DNA of 11,377 nucleotides from an uncultured Simplicispira sp. (lineage in GTDB: Bacteria; Pseudomonadota; Gammaproteobacteria; Burkholderiales; Burkholderiaceae_C), in NCBI GenBank assembly GCA_903882725.1, contig CAIRYF010000239.1, positions 1-11,377 of the forward strand. Reading direction: 5' to 3'. Shown piece by piece: positions 1 to 6,246 of the stretch. The notes under the pieces are model-generated. The model had not been told where the DNA came from. It searched no databases and saw only the letters and a list, made by a program, of their open reading frames with translations. The translations under genes and the position numbers were made by a program. Positions within the stretch are counted from its first letter, which is position 1, and every line of letters starts with the position of its first letter.

Positions 1-449
1 TCCAGTGCTTCTATATCAATAGCAATATCCGCAGACGGGATAAGCGCCGCAGCCTTTTGTGGCCATTCTGCCAGCTTGAGTCCGGGGCTGGCACAGATGT
101 CCCGAAAGCCCGCATCTTCCCATTCGCGCGGGTCGCGAAAGCGATAAAAATCAAAGTGCCAGACAGCCAAGTGCGGCGCTTCGTGTGGTTCGACCACGGC
201 GTAGGTGGGGCTTTTGATGCGCCCTTGCACGCCCAAAGCGCGCAGCAGGTGGCGCACCAGCGTGGTTTTGCCCGCGCCCAGCTCGCCGTGCAAGGTGATA
301 AAGGCGTCGGCCAGCAAGGGCTGTGCGGCCAGTTGGCGAGCAAAGGCGGCGGTATCGTCCTCACTGTGCCAAGTGACTTGGCGTGTGCAGGCGTTTGCCG
401 CAGCAGGGGTGCTTTCTACAATCGGGCGATGATGATATGCAGCAGTCAA
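1..449 (-). CDS. tsaE: tRNA threonylcarbamoyladenosine biosynthesis ATPase TsaE (C-terminus cut by window edge)
   Basis: Translating the minus strand gives a TsaE/YjeE P-loop protein; about 149 residues lie in the window. TsaE is the ATPase that works with TsaB and TsaD to put the t6A37 modification on ANN-decoding tRNAs in the cytoplasm. Visible landmarks in order are the Walker A loop GELGAGKTT, the SPTY segment, the Walker B-like HFDFYR, and the EWPQ motif near the C-terminal side. The frame is open to base 1, where it is truncated. No ATG exists at the 5' end. The best start is TTG at 449-447, preceded on the minus strand by GAGGA with a 5-base spacer. This start overlaps the beginning of queG by 21 bases. 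An ATT at 422-420 is a less likely alternative. The product is secure; the start is uncertain. Confidence 0.92.
   Translation of the reverse strand, partial: MTAAYHHRPIVESTPAAANACTRQVTWHSEDDTAAFARQLAAQPLLADAFITLHGELGAGKTTLVRHLLRALGVQGRIKSPTYAVVEPHEAPHLAVWHFDFYRFRDPREWEDAGFRDICASPGLKLAEWPQKAAALIPSADIAIDIEAL
395..422 (+). promoter_or_regulatory. Candidate sigma-70 promoter of queG
   Basis: TTGCCG (395-400), a 16-base spacer and TACAAT (417-422) make a good sigma-70-type promoter inside the 5' end of tsaE. The expected transcription start, about seven bases after the -10 box, falls on or next to the queG ATG at 429, and no Shine-Dalgarno is visible. That points to a leaderless or nearly leaderless mRNA. 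This is inferred from sequence only. Confidence 0.45.
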
Positions 450-1520
450 CTGGTTCCTCAAATTCAGCAATGGGCGCATGATCTGGGATTTTCCCAAATT
501 GGCGTGGCCGGGGTCGATTTGTCGGGTGCCGAGCCAGGGTTGATGCAGTGGCTAGAGCAAGGGTTCCATGGCGATATGCATTACATGGCAGCGCACGGCC
601 TAAAGCGCGCCCGCCCAGCGGAGTTGGTGCCCGGCACCGTCAGCGTGATTACCGCGCGCATGAATTATTTGCCGCGCACCGTGCTCAACACGCCCGCCGG
701 TTGGCAGGCGTTGGAGTTTGCGCGTTTAGCCGATCCGGCGCAAGGCGCGGTCTCGGTGTACGCCCGGGGGCGCGATTATCACAAGGTGCTGCGCGCACGC
801 TTGCAAAAGCTCAGTGATCGCATTGCAGAAGAGATTGGTCCGCTGGGCCACCGCGTGTTTACCGATTCAGCGCCGGTGTTAGAGGCCGAGCTGGCAGCGC
901 ACAGCGGTCAGGGCTGGCGCGGCAAGCACACGCTGGTACTGAGCCGCGATGCCGGATCGATGTTCTTTTTGGGCGAGATTTATATCGACGTGGCGCTGGA
1001 TCCGAGCGAGCCGGTCAGCGCGCACTGCGGCAGTTGCCAGTCGTGCATTGATGTCTGCCCGACCCAAGCCATTTTGGCACCGCACCGGCTGGATGCGCGC
1101 CGTTGCATTTCTTACCTGACGATTGAGCACGCCGGGGCGATTGCACTGGAGCTGCGCCCGCTGATCGGCAACCGCATTTATGGCTGCGACGATTGCCAGC
1201 TGATTTGCCCATGGAACAAATACGCCCAAGTCAGCAGCCTGCCCGACTTTGATGCGCGCGCTGGCTTGACCAGCCAGCAGTTGGTGCATTTGTTTGCTTG
1301 GGACGAAGCCACCTTTTTGCGCCAGACCGAAGGCGGCCCGATTCGCCGCATTGGCCACGAGCGCTGGCTGCGCAACATTGCCGTGGCGCTGGGCAATGGG
1401 CTGCGCACCAGTGGCGATGCGCAGTTGCGGGCGCAATTGCGTGCGGCGCTGCACACCCGCGCACAAGACAGCAGCGCGTTGGTGCGTGAGCATATATTTT
1501 GGGCTTTGGAGCAAGAATAG
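429..1520 (+). CDS. queG: Epoxyqueuosine reductase QueG
   Basis: A 363-residue protein catalysing the last step of queuosine synthesis, reduction of epoxyqueuosine to queuosine at tRNA position 34, with cobalamin and two [4Fe-4S] clusters. The family's catalytic aspartate is D146 in the TDSAPVLE motif. The ferredoxin-like module follows: C200, C203, C206 and C210 in HCGSCQSCIDVCP, then C226, and C253, C256 and C260 in YGCDDCQLICPWN. The C-terminal region (about 305-363) has the HEAT-like pattern of QueG, with RRIGHERWLRNIAVALGN. Length is normal for the family. The frame stays open far upstream, but that part is antisense to tsaE. The tandem ATG ATG at 429 places the start where QueG homologues begin. 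The gene is divergent from tsaE, another tRNA-modification gene, and convergent with the EAL-HDOD genes. Confidence 0.96.
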   Translation: MMICSSQLVPQIQQWAHDLGFSQIGVAGVDLSGAEPGLMQWLEQGFHGDMHYMAAHGLKRARPAELVPGTVSVITARMNYLPRTVLNTPAGWQALEFARLADPAQGAVSVYARGRDYHKVLRARLQKLSDRIAEEIGPLGHRVFTDSAPVLEAELAAHSGQGWRGKHTLVLSRDAGSMFFLGEIYIDVALDPSEPVSAHCGSCQSCIDVCPTQAILAPHRLDARRCISYLTIEHAGAIALELRPLIGNRIYGCDDCQLICPWNKYAQVSSLPDFDARAGLTSQQLVHLFAWDEATFLRQTEGGPIRRIGHERWLRNIAVALGNGLRTSGDAQLRAQLRAALHTRAQDSSALVREHIFWALEQE

Positions 1521-1525
1521 TAGCC

Positions 1526-1590
1526 AAATAGGCTGTCAGCCCTTGTCTATTAAGCGCTTTCAGCTACTTTTTTAATAGCAAAAAGGGCTG
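1526..1590 (+). repeat. Dispersed hairpin-forming intergenic repeat, copy 1
   Basis: This stretch shares the ordered blocks TCAGCCCTT, AAGCGCT, AGCTAC and TTTAATAGCAAA with the reverse complement of 4543-4600. Its ends are also complementary: CAGCCCTTGTCTATTAA (1537-1553) pairs with TTAATAGCAAAAAGGGCTG (1572-1590) except for a small bulge, giving a long stem. It lies between the stop codons of convergent queG and the 1620-2897 gene, so it could act as a bidirectional terminator. I recall similar AGCGCT-centred repeats between genes in Comamonadaceae; that was not checked. Confidence 0.75.
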
Positions 1591-1619
1591 CCATTGGCCG
1601 ACGATTTGATGCAGCGCAC

Positions 1620-2897
1620 TCAATTTTCGTCCAGATTGTCGGCCCATGCCAAGGCGTCCAAGTGGGCCAGGTTGACTTGGCGGCTGGTCAGGTTCAAGGA
1701 GTCAGCGTGCTGCGCAAACATGGCGTCATCGCCGCTTTCGCACGCTTTGGTGAGCGCCAAGAAAGGAGCAAACACGCCCGTGCCGTGCAGCAGAGCGTCT
1801 AGCACCGGTTGTGGCAATGCCAGCGAGTCAAGCGCCTCGTCCATTGGGATGCCAAGCATGGTGTCAAGCATCGAGAACATTCCGACAACAAAGGCGTTGT
1901 CACATTCTTCTGGCAGCAACAGTTCTGCAGCCAGCAGCTCCATCAGCCGCCCGCGCACCACGGCGGCGGTGCCAATGGCGGGCGCGGCGTTGTCGGCGCG
2001 CGAGGTGGTCAGCAGCATCGCCGCCCAGCGAAACAGCTTTTTGAAGCCCAAAATCATGACCGCGTGGCGAAATGAAGTGATCTCGCACGACAGGCCAAAG
2101 CCTGACGAGTTGATAAAGCGCAGCAGGTTGAACGACAGCGTCGGGTCTTTTTTGAGCACGGCTTCGATGGCGACAGTTTCGGCCTGGTTGCGCACCAAGT
2201 TGATGAGCTGAATGATGATGGCGTGCGAAGGGCGCAGGGTTTGCGTCTTGACCAGCGCCGGTTTGGAAAACCAGTAGCCCTGAAACAGCGTGACGCCCAA
2301 GTCAGCCATCAGGGCGTGTTGTTCGGCGGTTTCCACCTTTTCTGCCACGAGTTGGGCACGCGAGTACGCACGGGAAAATCTGACTAAATCTTTGGCTTGC
2401 TCGGGCGCAAAGGTTGTCATGTCCAGCTTGATGAACGCAGCCAGTGCCAGCCATGGGGCATAGGCCGGGTGCAGCGCTTGCTGGTCAAAGGCCAAGCGAA
2501 ACCCGCGCTTGTGCAGGTTTAACAAGGTGATGAGGCGGTACTCGATGTCATCAGCGGTGCTGTCAGCGGGCAAGGTGGGTACTTCTAGCACCACTTTTTC
2601 TGGGTGAATCAATTCCAAGTGTCCGCCCGCCAGGCTTTCATGGGTGCAGTTGATAAACACCAATTTTTTGCCCCCAAGCGTCTTGATGCCCGCAGACGAT
2701 AGGGCGTTAAACAGCATGGCGGCATCGGTGGCTGCTGTGTGTGCGTGCGATGTGGTAGAGCGGTCAAACAGCTCGTAGCCAAACACGGCCCGCTGCGTAT
2801 CCACGATGGCTTGGCGGGCAATCATGGCCACGTTGCTGGTGTCAGAGCATTCAATGCCGGGGCTGGAAATTGCCTGGGAAGCAGAAGTGTTTGGCAT
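1620..2897 (-). CDS. EAL-HDOD signalling protein with degenerate EAL domain (paralogue 1)
   Basis: This is a 425-residue cytoplasmic protein with no signal peptide or membrane helix. Residues about 24-215 form an EAL-like domain and about 225-410 an HDOD domain, the YuxH-type architecture (COG3434). EAL landmarks survive in altered form: GYELF (E42) for EAL, N83 in FINCTHES, E105 in LEVP, D159 in KLDMT, E186 in AEKVET and QGYWF (Q206). The second Asp of the usual KxDD motif is Met160, and the DFGxG loop after it is missing. Cyclic-di-GMP hydrolysis is therefore unlikely; binding or a protein-interaction role is more plausible. The HDOD part carries KKDPTLSFNLLRFINSSGFG. The start ATG at 2897 has no clear ribosome-binding site. 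The paralogue ends 79 bases upstream, so co-transcription is likely, though a TAGAAT box at 2924-2929 could serve a separate promoter. The true output is unknown. Confidence 0.9.
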   Translation of the reverse strand: MPNTSASQAISSPGIECSDTSNVAMIARQAIVDTQRAVFGYELFDRSTTSHAHTAATDAAMLFNALSSAGIKTLGGKKLVFINCTHESLAGGHLELIHPEKVVLEVPTLPADSTADDIEYRLITLLNLHKRGFRLAFDQQALHPAYAPWLALAAFIKLDMTTFAPEQAKDLVRFSRAYSRAQLVAEKVETAEQHALMADLGVTLFQGYWFSKPALVKTQTLRPSHAIIIQLINLVRNQAETVAIEAVLKKDPTLSFNLLRFINSSGFGLSCEITSFRHAVMILGFKKLFRWAAMLLTTSRADNAAPAIGTAAVVRGRLMELLAAELLLPEECDNAFVVGMFSMLDTMLGIPMDEALDSLALPQPVLDALLHGTGVFAPFLALTKACESGDDAMFAQHADSLNLTSRQVNLAHLDALAWADNLDEN

Positions 2898-2976
2898 GGG
2901 CGGCTAGAGGTGGTAGGGCTTTGATTCTAGGAGGCCTCGGCGTTTCATGGAGAAAGCCAAGGGCAGTGCTGGCGGT

Positions 2977-4239
2977 TCAGTCGGTCACATGATCGGTCCA
3001 TGCCAGTGCTTGCAAATGTGCGTTGTTAATTTGCTGGCTACTAAGGCGCAAAGCGCTGGCTGCACGGTCAAAGGCATCATCGTCATTGGATTCACACGCC
3101 CGCGCCAAATTAAGCAAATTGCCAAGCACGCCTGCGTGCTGCAACAGCGCCTCTTCCACTGGCTGCGGTACGTGCAACAGGCTCAGTGCTGCCTGCATGG
3201 GCATACTCAGCATGGCATCGAGCAGAGAAAAAATTCCTACGACAAAAGCCTGTTCAGTGTCTGATGGGGGCATACCGAGCTCGATGGCCAGCAGCTCCAT
3301 TAAGCGCCCGCGCACGACGGCAGTTTGGCCCAGCGATGAGGGCACGCCACCGCTGCGCGAGGTGGTTAGCAGCAGCGCGGCCCAGCGAAACAGCTTTTTC
3401 AGGCCGAGCAGCATGACGGCTTGGCGAAACGAGGTGATTTCGCGTGCCATACCAAAACCAGATGAGTTGATGAGCCGCATCAGGTTAAAGGCCAGTCCTG
3501 CATCCTTTTTCAGCAGATCTTCAATTTGGTCGGTGCTCGCTTGTGTGCGCACCAAGTTGATCAGGCCCAAAATGCTCGCTTGCGTTGGCGTGACCAGTTT
3601 GGCGTGTACCAGCGCCGGGCGCGCAAACCAATAGCCTTGAAACAATTGCACGCCTTGGCTAGACACTACGTCGTATTGCTGTGCGGTTTCGACCTTTTCA
3701 GCAATCAGGTCGGCCCCCGAGTGGCGGTTGGCGTATTTAATAAGAACCGCCAACTGATCGTGTGCCAGCAAAGACAAATCGAGCTTGATGTAGTCGGCCA
3801 GTGCCAGCCACGGCGCGTAGGTCGATTGCAGCACGGTGTGGTTAAAGGCCAAATGAAAGCCGCGCTGGCGCAGGCTGGCCAAAATTGGCAGGCGCGTGGT
3901 CACTTCTTCGGATGCGGTGTGCCCCAAGGGCGGAATCTCCAATACCACTTTGTCCGGGTCTACCAGATCAAGGTGGCCCCCAGCCAAGCTCTCGTGTGTG
4001 CAATTAACAAAAATGAGTTTTTTGCCAACCAATTCGTCGCTGCCAGCGTGTGAAAGCGCGGTAAATACCAGCGCAACGTCGGTGGCTGCGGTGTGGGTGG
4101 TGCTTGAGCGCGAGCGGTTAAAAAGTTCATAACCAATTACCGCCTGCTGCGCATTGACGATGGCTTGGCGTGCAATCAGGGCAACGCAAGAAGGTAACGG
4201 GGCTGAGGAATGTGTGTCGTTGGCTGGAATGCTTGACAT
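2977..4239 (-). CDS. EAL-HDOD signalling protein with degenerate EAL domain (paralogue 2)
   Basis: A 420-residue cytoplasmic protein collinear with its downstream neighbour; the pair looks like a tandem duplication. In the HDOD core (residues 242-295 here, 247-300 in the other) 41 of 54 positions match by hand count. The EAL-like domain (about 19-210) keeps E38 in GYELF, N79 in FVNCTHES, E101 in LEIP, D154 in KLDLS, E181 in AEKVET and Q201 in QGYWF. As in its partner, the second catalytic Asp is replaced (Leu155) and the following DFG loop is absent. The HDOD domain covers about 222-405. I chose ATG at 4239; an in-frame TTG two codons upstream is possible but needs no invoking. No strong Shine-Dalgarno precedes either. 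It is the first gene of the pair, so the operon promoter should lie in 4240-4540. What it regulates is not visible here. Confidence 0.9.
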   Translation of the reverse strand: MSSIPANDTHSSAPLPSCVALIARQAIVNAQQAVIGYELFNRSRSSTTHTAATDVALVFTALSHAGSDELVGKKLIFVNCTHESLAGGHLDLVDPDKVVLEIPPLGHTASEEVTTRLPILASLRQRGFHLAFNHTVLQSTYAPWLALADYIKLDLSLLAHDQLAVLIKYANRHSGADLIAEKVETAQQYDVVSSQGVQLFQGYWFARPALVHAKLVTPTQASILGLINLVRTQASTDQIEDLLKKDAGLAFNLMRLINSSGFGMAREITSFRQAVMLLGLKKLFRWAALLLTTSRSGGVPSSLGQTAVVRGRLMELLAIELGMPPSDTEQAFVVGIFSLLDAMLSMPMQAALSLLHVPQPVEEALLQHAGVLGNLLNLARACESNDDDAFDRAASALRLSSQQINNAHLQALAWTDHVTD

Positions 4240-4542
4240 GTTCAAGATTTCAATCAGGAGCCCTTGTGGAGAGGCCCAAAGTAGTGGTCAAAAATTCGCT
4301 CTTGTAGGGGGCGATTCGTCTCAGTTTTGTAGCAACCACTGCAACTCATCTTCACTGAATCCGGCTTGGCGTCAGGCCGCGTCACTTAAAAAGGACTTGA
4401 GCTGCGGCGCTTGGCACTGTTGTACCAGACTTGGGCAGCGCTATTGCAAATCACGCTGGCTTTGCGCGCATAACCAGCGGTGCCAATGGTTACCAATGGC
4501 AACATACCCACTTGCGCTACTGCACCATACAAAAGCATTTGT
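4240..4542. other. Intergenic region between divergent genes, with a possible gene relic
   Basis: No convincing intact gene is present in this part of the roughly 400-base gap. It should contain the promoter of the EAL-HDOD pair, but I found no convincing -35/-10 pair. On the minus strand, 4440-4321 reads like a decayed C-terminus: a coding-looking stretch containing LKSFLSDAA, a TGA at 4374-4372, then RQAGFSEDELQWLLQN and a stop. A 149-residue plus-strand frame (4154-4603) is low-complexity nonsense partly antisense to the gene beside it. Confidence 0.5.
4481..4501. promoter_or_regulatory. Near-perfect 21-bp inverted repeat, operator-like
   Basis: Arms TGCCAATGGT and ACCAATGGCA flank a single T and are complementary at 9 of 10 positions. 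It lies about 140 bases upstream of the gamma-carbonic-anhydrase gene and about 240 upstream of the EAL-HDOD pair. The shape suits a dimeric regulator site, but no regulator is suggested, and a dyad this imperfect could be chance. Confidence 0.3.
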
Positions 4543-4600
4543 ATTTGCTATTAAATACGTAGCTTATAGCGCTTATACAATAAGGGCTGAAGGCCTTTTT
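4543..4600 (-). repeat. Dispersed intergenic repeat, copy 2 (inverted relative to copy 1)
   Basis: The reverse complement of this segment matches copy 1 (1526-1590) in four ordered blocks: TCAGCCCTT, AAGCGCT, AGCTAC and TTTAATAGCAAA, with drifted bases between. Its outer arms pair less well than those of copy 1, so its hairpin is weaker. It sits about 40 bases before the start of the gamma-carbonic-anhydrase gene, and the TATACAAT inside it (4574-4581) could act as a -10 box, although no good -35 is correctly spaced. Confidence 0.7.
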
Positions 4601-4631
4601 TAGTCATAATGATCACGCAAACTACCAAAAC

Positions 4632-4636
4632 AGGAG
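4632..4636 (+). promoter_or_regulatory. Ribosome-binding site of the gamma-carbonic-anhydrase gene
   Basis: AGGAG six bases before the ATG at 4643 is a canonical Shine-Dalgarno and fixes that start. Confidence 0.8.
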
Positions 4637-4642
4637 CAAACC

Positions 4643-5167
4643 ATGGCAATTTATGAACTCGATGGCATCGTTCCCAGCCTGGCCGATACGGCTTGGGTGG
4701 CCGATAGCGCGCAGGTGATTGGCAATGTGGTGCTGGGCGATCAGGCCAGCGTGTGGTTTGGCACGGTGGTGCGCGGCGACATGGAGCGCATCACCATTGG
4801 CGCTGGCTCCAACATCCAAGACGCCAGCGTATTGCACGCCGATGTCGGCCATCCGTTGGTAATTGGCGAGCGCGTCACCGTCGGCCACCAAGCGGTGCTG
4901 CACGGCTGCACTGTGGGTGACGAGACGCTGATCGGCATTGGTGCCATCGTGCTCAACGGTGCCAAGATTGGCAAAAACTGCTTGGTGGGTGCGGGTGCTT
5001 TGGTCACCGAGGGCAAAGAGTTTCCAGATGGCGCAATGATCGTCGGTGCCCCCGCCAAGGCGCTGCGCCAGCTGACACCCGAGCAAATTGAGCTCCTGCG
5101 CCACAGTGCGCAGCATTACATCGACAATGCGCAGCGCTTTCGTACTGGTTTAAAAGAAATTGACTAA
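4643..5167 (+). CDS. Gamma-carbonic-anhydrase-like hexapeptide-repeat protein
   Basis: A 174-residue left-handed beta-helix protein of the gamma-carbonic anhydrase family (YrdA/PaaY type). Successive hexapeptide turns run from about residue 18 to 137, for example VIGNVVLG, ITIGAGSNI, VIGERVTVG, LIGIGAIV and LVGAGALV. A C-terminal helix (about 145-170) completes the usual shape. Three histidines in the expected places, H65, H82 and H87, would bind the metal between trimer subunits. The family includes CO2 hydratases, but many bacterial members have no measurable anhydrase activity, so the reaction is not certain. It is cytoplasmic, with no signal peptide. The start is supported by AGGAG at 4632. 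hslO begins 32 bases after its stop on the same strand, so the two are probably co-transcribed. Confidence 0.92.
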   Translation: MAIYELDGIVPSLADTAWVADSAQVIGNVVLGDQASVWFGTVVRGDMERITIGAGSNIQDASVLHADVGHPLVIGERVTVGHQAVLHGCTVGDETLIGIGAIVLNGAKIGKNCLVGAGALVTEGKEFPDGAMIVGAPAKALRQLTPEQIELLRHSAQHYIDNAQRFRTGLKEID

Positions 5168-5187
5168 AAACCCCTTTTTTAATTGGC

Positions 5188-5191
5188 AGGA
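5188..5191 (+). promoter_or_regulatory. Ribosome-binding site supporting the GTG start of hslO
   Basis: AGGA (within GGCAGGA) lies 8 bases before GTG at 5200 and supports this non-ATG start. Confidence 0.7.
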
Positions 5192-5199
5192 ACCCCGGC

Positions 5200-6192
5200 G
5201 TGTCTGAACTTCACCGATTTTTATTTGACGGCCAACCGGTGCGCGGTGCCATCGTGCGCCTGACCGATGCGTGGACTGACATACTGCGCCGACGCAAAGA
5301 CAACACCACGTCTGCGCAGTACCCCGAGTCGGTCACGCAATTGCTGGGTGAAATGGCGGCAGCCGGTGTGCTGATGCAGTCTGGCATCAAGTTCAACGGT
5401 GCGCTGGTGCTGCAAATTTTTGGTGATGGCCCAGTCAAACTGGCCGTGGCCGAGGTGCAGTCGGACTTGAGCCTGCGCGCCACTGCCACCCTCAAAGGCC
5501 AAGTGCCAGAGGCTACCGGCTTGGGCGCGCTAGTCAATGTCAACGGCGGCGGGCGCTGCGCGATTACGCTCGATCCAAAAGATAAATTTCCGGGCCAGCA
5601 GCCCTACCAAGGCGTGGTGCCGCTGGTGGATGCGCAGGGGTGCAATCTGGATCGCTTGAGCGATGTGCTGTCGCACTATATGTTGCAGTCCGAGCAGTTG
5701 GATGCCACGTTGGTGTTGGCAGCCAATGACCATGTGGCCGCTGGTTTGTTGGTGCAGCGGATGCCGGTCAAGGGCGAGAGCAATATCGCCGGTGGCGCAG
5801 CTCAGCGCGATGAAGAAGACCAAATTGGCCGCAACGAAGACTACAACCGCATTGCCACGTTGGCGGCCAGCCTGACGCGCGACGAGCTGCTGACGCTGGA
5901 CGTAGAAACCATCTTGCGCCGCTTATTTTGGCAAGAGCCGCTGCTGCGCTTTGAGCCGCAGCAGGGCGAGCAAGGCCCACGTTTTGCCTGCACCTGCAGC
6001 CGCGAGCGCGTAGGGCGAATGCTGCACAGTTTGGGCGTGGACGAGATTGAGAGCATTCTGGCCGAGCAGGGGCAAATTGACGTGGCCTGCGAATACTGCG
6101 GTCAGCCGTACCGCTTTGATTTGGTGGATGCAACGCAGATTTTTGCTGCGCCTGTCATGGCGCACACCGTGGCCCCGGGCGCTGTGCAGTAA
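5200..6192 (+). CDS. hslO: Redox-regulated molecular chaperone Hsp33
   Basis: A 330-residue Hsp33, a cytoplasmic holdase that is off in reducing conditions and binds unfolding proteins after oxidative stress. The N-terminal domain starts with RFLFDGQPVRGAIVRL and includes the family's glycine-rich core (about 55-122). The redox switch at the C-terminus is intact: C264 and C266 (CTC) and C297 and C300 (CEYC), which hold zinc when reduced and form disulfides when oxidised. The 30 residues between the two pairs are normal for the family. The protein is somewhat longer than the roughly 290 residues typical of enterobacterial Hsp33, with an acidic linker near 200-216. The start is GTG. It follows the gamma-carbonic-anhydrase gene by 32 bases, probably in the same transcript, and faces dctA tail to tail. 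Confidence 0.97.
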   Translation: MSELHRFLFDGQPVRGAIVRLTDAWTDILRRRKDNTTSAQYPESVTQLLGEMAAAGVLMQSGIKFNGALVLQIFGDGPVKLAVAEVQSDLSLRATATLKGQVPEATGLGALVNVNGGGRCAITLDPKDKFPGQQPYQGVVPLVDAQGCNLDRLSDVLSHYMLQSEQLDATLVLAANDHVAAGLLVQRMPVKGESNIAGGAAQRDEEDQIGRNEDYNRIATLAASLTRDELLTLDVETILRRLFWQEPLLRFEPQQGEQGPRFACTCSRERVGRMLHSLGVDEIESILAEQGQIDVACEYCGQPYRFDLVDATQIFAAPVMAHTVAPGAVQ

Positions 6193-6210
6193 GGGTAAGG
6201 GCGGCGCAAG

Positions 6211-6246
6211 TTAGGTCTATTAGGTCTGTCAGGTCTGTTAGGTCTT
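6211..6246. repeat. Four tandem copies of a 9-bp unit at the dctA 3' end
   Basis: Units TTAGGTCTA, TTAGGTCTG, TCAGGTCTG and TTAGGTCTT follow one another without gaps. On the minus strand the first unit is AAG ACC TAA, the last two codons and the stop of dctA. The next three keep the frame and each ends in a stop (TGA, TAA, TAA). The array looks like slippage duplication of the gene's end. Confidence 0.85.

Noticed and set aside
57..428. N-terminal extension of queG in the same open frame
   Set aside because: The extension is antisense to the TsaE coding region and does not read like protein; QueG homologues begin at the ATG near 429.
879..1514. 211-codon open frame antisense to queG
   Set aside because: It is an antisense shadow of a well-supported QueG with intact iron-sulfur motifs; its translation is low in recognisable structure.
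1594..2211. 205-codon plus-strand frame and the similar frame at 3023-3634
   Set aside because: Both are antisense to equivalent parts of the two EAL-HDOD paralogues. Their mutual similarity (for example KKGANTP and serine-rich stretches) only reflects the duplication.
2931..2938. GAGGCCTC palindrome between the two EAL-HDOD genes
   Set aside because: An 8-base palindrome of this kind is common in GC-rich DNA and nothing else supports a site.
4240..4245. TTG start two codons before the ATG of the second EAL-HDOD gene
   Set aside because: The ATG at 4239 is simpler and neither codon has a better ribosome-binding site.
4154..4603. 149-codon plus-strand frame in the intergenic region
   Set aside because: It begins inside an antisense gene, runs through the dispersed repeat, has no ribosome-binding site and has an implausible composition.
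5167..5181. AAAAA-CCCC-TTTTTT between the carbonic-anhydrase-like gene and hslO as a terminator
   Set aside because: The stem would be five A-T pairs only, too weak to end transcription.
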